A DNA stretch of 64,000 nt, taken from Tichowtungia aerotolerans (GTDB lineage: Bacteria; Verrucomicrobiota; Kiritimatiellia; Kiritimatiellales; Tichowtungiaceae). Made by a program: the position numbers and the translations under genes. Each line of letters opens with the position of its first letter. Position 1 is the stretch's first letter. Location of the stretch: the NCBI RefSeq assembly GCF_009905215.1, contig NZ_CP047593.1:3228900-3292899 (forward strand), given 5' to 3'. Positions 61,446 to 64,000 of the stretch are shown piece by piece. The notes beneath the pieces were generated by a model that saw only the letters and a list, made by a program, of their open reading frames with translations, made no database searches and was not told the DNA's origin.

Positions 61446-63491
61446 ATGAAGAAGATATTAATAGCGGGAATGATTGTCGTGACAGCGATCTCTTTCAGAT
61501 GTCAGGCGGATCTTTTGGCAGAATGGCATACTTCTGGTCTGCCCGGTGGTTTTAAGTTGAATTCAGTGTGGAAGCCTGTGGTCGCGGCAAGAATCGATAA
61601 GAATAAGAGCCGGATCAAGCTAGATGAGACGAAGCTTAAAACAGGATACGGTAGACACGCTTCTCGGATGACCTTTTTTTCTCAAAATACCGGTTCTTTA
61701 GCCATAAATCGTTATTTGCAACTTCAGATCGCTCCTGTTCCCGGGGCAACGATGGCTCTGGACAGATTGGTTTTAAATGTTAAATCAGCGGTTGGGGATG
61801 GTGCTGAAAAAATCGCTGTGAGATCCAGTGTGGATAACTTTTCAAAAAACTTGCTAGCTACCGATCTGGTTCGAGGGGAAGAGAAAACCATTCGTTTAGA
61901 GCTCGCTGAGTTTGATGGTATAGAATCTGTTGTTGAATTTAGAATTTATTTTTGGAGGGCGACCAAGTGGGGATGTGGATATCTGGAGGATTTAACAACA
62001 GGGGAAGGTGCTGTCCAGATTTTCGGGAAAGTCAACTCGACAACCAATGATGCTGTGTTATTGCAATCTGATGTTGGCGTGAGCCAGCACAGCTTAATTC
62101 CTTGGCCGAAAGAAATATCATTTGGTTCTGGGATGTTGGAGGTGAAAAGTGGAACGAGCATCTGTATTCAAAATAACAAAATCCAGCCGTTAGCTGAAGT
62201 TTTCCAAAAAGAGTTGGCTCATTTGTTTGGATTGGATTTGGCAATTATAAGAAAGGTAGGGTCTCGCGGCGATGTGTTACTTGAGATTGATCCGATGCTG
62301 GAAGAGACTCAGTACCGGATTATAATAAATGATCAGGTGGTTGTAAAAGGGGGGAGTTATTCAGCTCTGGCATTCGGGACTGTAACCGTGGGGCAGTTGA
62401 TGGAGCAGGAAAAAGCCGGCGGTTCTGTTCAGCTTTCGAAGGCTGTCATAACCGATTCTCCCGATTGTTCGTATCGAGGTCTAATGGTTGATTTGGCAAG
62501 AAAATGGCATCCTGTGGATGCGGTCAAACAACTTGTTGATTTATGTCGCTGGTATAAAATCAATTATCTCCACCTTCATTTCACAGATAATCAATCGTGG
62601 ACTTTACCTTCAAAAATTCAACCAATGGTTTCGACGCCGGCAAGACATTATACTTTTAGTGAATTGTATGAGTTGGAACATTATGCAAGTTCACGTGGCG
62701 TTACAATTGTTCCAGAGATAGACGTTCCAGGGCACTCCCGAGCTTTAATTCAGGCATTGCCGGATTATGTGGCAATTAGTCATCAGCCATGGTCGGCCAT
62801 TTCCGCAGGTCGAGAAGAAGCCTATGATTTGTTGGATGAATTGATTGGTGAAGTGTGTGAAATCTTTTCTTCTACCCCTTATTTTCATATTGGTGCAGAT
62901 GAAGTGAAATTTGAGGAGTGGGAGAGGGATGAGTTCGCTATGGAATATATGAAAAAGAACGGCATAGAAGACCTTCACGATTTATATCACCATTTCATTG
63001 TCCGGATGAATGAAATTGTAAAGAGTCACGGGAAGCAAACGATTGTTTGGGAGGGATTTAAGTTGGGGGGGCGGACTGATATTCCGAAGGATGTCATTGT
63101 AATGCCGTTCGAGTCATATTACGAAGATCCACGACAGCTTGCTCAGGAAGGATATACCATCATTAATACCAGTTGGAAGCCTCTTTATATTGTCAATAAG
63201 CGTCGGTGGAGTCCCGAAGAGATCTATCAGTGGAATATTTACCGGTGGGAAAATTGGAGTTCAAAATCACTTGCCATAAATGGTCTGGAAGTGTCTGAGA
63301 AGGCTAATGTGATTGGTGCGCAAATTTGCGCTTGGGAACAGTCGGCAGAAGCAGAAATTCCAAGCATACGAAAACGTCTAGCTGCACTGAGTGAACGAGT
63401 CTGGAATATTTATCCTTCCAAGCCAGTCGAGGATTTCCTGTCTCGGCTTGATGTGTTGGATCACCGTTTTTCTTTATTAAATAATCAATAA
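61446..63491 (+). CDS. Secreted GH20 beta-N-acetylhexosaminidase with N-terminal module
   Basis: 681 aa from the ATG at 61446 (AGGTGGGAT upstream); earlier in-frame starts read through the hairpin and lack a signal peptide. Signal peptide KKILIAGMIVVTAISFRCQA. Residues 22-205 are one copy of the shared module (LLAEWHTSGLPGGF, VRSSVDNFSKN, EFRIYFWRA). The GH20 domain follows: YRGLMVDLARKWHP, INYLHLHFTDNQSWTLPS, VPEIDVPGHSRAL and catalytic Asp-Glu in HIGADEVKFE (about residue 484). It ends soon after the barrel, without the sandwich of the first GH20 enzyme. Acts on terminal beta-N-acetylhexosamine. Confidence 0.9.
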   Translation: MKKILIAGMIVVTAISFRCQADLLAEWHTSGLPGGFKLNSVWKPVVAARIDKNKSRIKLDETKLKTGYGRHASRMTFFSQNTGSLAINRYLQLQIAPVPGATMALDRLVLNVKSAVGDGAEKIAVRSSVDNFSKNLLATDLVRGEEKTIRLELAEFDGIESVVEFRIYFWRATKWGCGYLEDLTTGEGAVQIFGKVNSTTNDAVLLQSDVGVSQHSLIPWPKEISFGSGMLEVKSGTSICIQNNKIQPLAEVFQKELAHLFGLDLAIIRKVGSRGDVLLEIDPMLEETQYRIIINDQVVVKGGSYSALAFGTVTVGQLMEQEKAGGSVQLSKAVITDSPDCSYRGLMVDLARKWHPVDAVKQLVDLCRWYKINYLHLHFTDNQSWTLPSKIQPMVSTPARHYTFSELYELEHYASSRGVTIVPEIDVPGHSRALIQALPDYVAISHQPWSAISAGREEAYDLLDELIGEVCEIFSSTPYFHIGADEVKFEEWERDEFAMEYMKKNGIEDLHDLYHHFIVRMNEIVKSHGKQTIVWEGFKLGGRTDIPKDVIVMPFESYYEDPRQLAQEGYTIINTSWKPLYIVNKRRWSPEEIYQWNIYRWENWSSKSLAINGLEVSEKANVIGAQICAWEQSAEAEIPSIRKRLAALSERVWNIYPSKPVEDFLSRLDVLDHRFSLLNNQ

Positions 63492-63505
63492 CAAAGGAAC
63501 ATGTT

Positions 63506-64000
63506 ATGCAAAGAAGAGATTTTGTAAAAACAGGTTCTGTTGCAGGGTTGGTGTATGCGGTAGGAGGGGATGTTTTTGGGGGTGTTGCGGGTAGGAGCAA
63601 TAGACAGCCCAATATTCTACTGATTATGCCGGACCAGATGCGTGGCGATTGTTTGTCGGTTCTGAGTCATCCTGTGGTAAAGACGCCGACTTTGGATAAG
63701 CTCGCGTCTGATGGAGTCCTGTTTGAACGAGCGTATGCAACGGTTCCATCCTGTATTCCCGCACGATATGCAATGTTGACCGGTTTGTCCCCGCAAAGTA
63801 GCGGTGTGGTGGGGTTTGCTGCAAAAACAATCACGACGCCGACTCTCCCTGACGTGTTGGCCAGTCATGGGTATTCCACGGTGCTTGTCGGACGGAATAT
63901 GCATCAAAGGCCGGAGAGTGGAACCTGCGGATATCAAAAGAACATCTTGGGCTCCACCTATGAAGAAAATGATGACTACGACCGTTTTCTGAGGCGAGAA
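63506..64000 (+). CDS. Tat-exported sulfatase (CIPAR), 5' part only
   Basis: Partial: the frame stays open to the last base, 165 codons visible. ATG at 63506 preceded by AAAGGAAC. Twin-arginine signal MQRRDFVKTGSVAG, then PNILLIMPDQMRGDC and formylglycine site CIPARYAMLTGLSP, as in the 52939 gene. It continues past GRNMHQ and is clearly the paralogue, with 137 bp identical from the catalytic Cys codon on. Confidence 0.88.
   Translation, partial: MQRRDFVKTGSVAGLVYAVGGDVFGGVAGRSNRQPNILLIMPDQMRGDCLSVLSHPVVKTPTLDKLASDGVLFERAYATVPSCIPARYAMLTGLSPQSSGVVGFAAKTITTPTLPDVLASHGYSTVLVGRNMHQRPESGTCGYQKNILGSTYEENDDYDRFLRRE
63752..63888 (+). repeat. Identical block shared by two sulfatase genes, copy 2
   Basis: Identical to 53188-53324; see that copy. 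The Cys codon of the CIPAR site opens the block. Confidence 0.85.

Noticed and set aside
1-64000. CRISPR arrays, tRNA/rRNA genes, transposases, phage genes
   Set aside because: I looked for regular spaced repeats, cloverleaf-like segments and mobile-element genes and found none. A covariance-model search could still reveal a small RNA I cannot see.

Overview
The window reads as chromosome from a heterotrophic bacterium of the PVC group, most likely a marine Kiritimatiellota member (Pontiella-like). Verrucomicrobiota or Lentisphaerota remain possible. This rests on the gene mix: six sulfatases of the formylglycine type in 30 kb, secreted beta-strand-repeat proteins, a PEP-CTERM protein, an ExbB/ExbD cluster with a giant TPR protein, planctomycete-style GH32-like propeller proteins, and frequent GTG/TTG starts. 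The phylum is an inference; there is no rRNA or other phylogenetic marker in the window. No tRNA, rRNA, CRISPR array, transposase or integrase was seen.

Layout. 1-8.8 kb: four secreted proteins built from shuffled modules (beta-strand passenger repeats, a roughly 115-residue LFQLFGD module, a GH32-like five-bladed propeller and a Ca-binding-like C-terminal domain). 9.1-17.2 kb: a dense operon coding for a giant TPR protein, a second TPR protein, ExbB, two ExbD proteins, a TonB-position protein with a PA14-like domain, an SHD1-like protein and dUTPase. 17.2-25.4 kb (minus strand): housekeeping genes. These are a radical SAM/methyltransferase fusion (probably tRNA wobble-uridine modification), a PfkB sugar kinase, an MTA/SAH deaminase-type amidohydrolase, LarE, class II fumarase, a small membrane protein and RecN. 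25.5-31.6 kb: a PEP-CTERM protein overlapping an O-GlcNAc-transferase-like gene, a two-component system and a Na+/H+ antiporter. 31.7-64 kb: a glycan-degradation region with six sulfatases, a six-hairpin glycosidase, two SASA-type esterases, GH89 alpha-N-acetylglucosaminidase, two GH20 beta-hexosaminidases, three AraC-family regulators and several repeat proteins of unknown role.

How the genes fit together. Sulfatases, O-acetyl esterases, alpha- and beta-N-acetylglucosaminidases and a six-hairpin glycosidase together suggest stepwise stripping of a sulfated, acetylated, amino-sugar-containing polysaccharide (glycosaminoglycan- or mucin-like; the substrate is an inference). No SusC/SusD pair, no sulfatase-maturating enzyme and no intact sugar transporter is present. 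The only transporter trace is a short N-terminal remnant of a sodium:solute symporter, cut off by a duplicated regulatory segment.

The most interesting signals are these. (1) A dispersed palindrome, TTTTCCAA-N3-TTGGAAAA, sits inside unrelated genes in all three reading frames and in one intergenic gap. (2) A promoter/operator segment of about 130 bp beside an AraC gene has been copied 4.2 kb away, truncating the symporter gene. (3) One unnamed module of about 180 residues is shared by repeat proteins and by the GH89 and GH20 enzymes. (4) A one-polypeptide fusion looks like MnmL plus MnmD. (5) A PEP-CTERM gene overlaps a GT41 glycosyltransferase gene.
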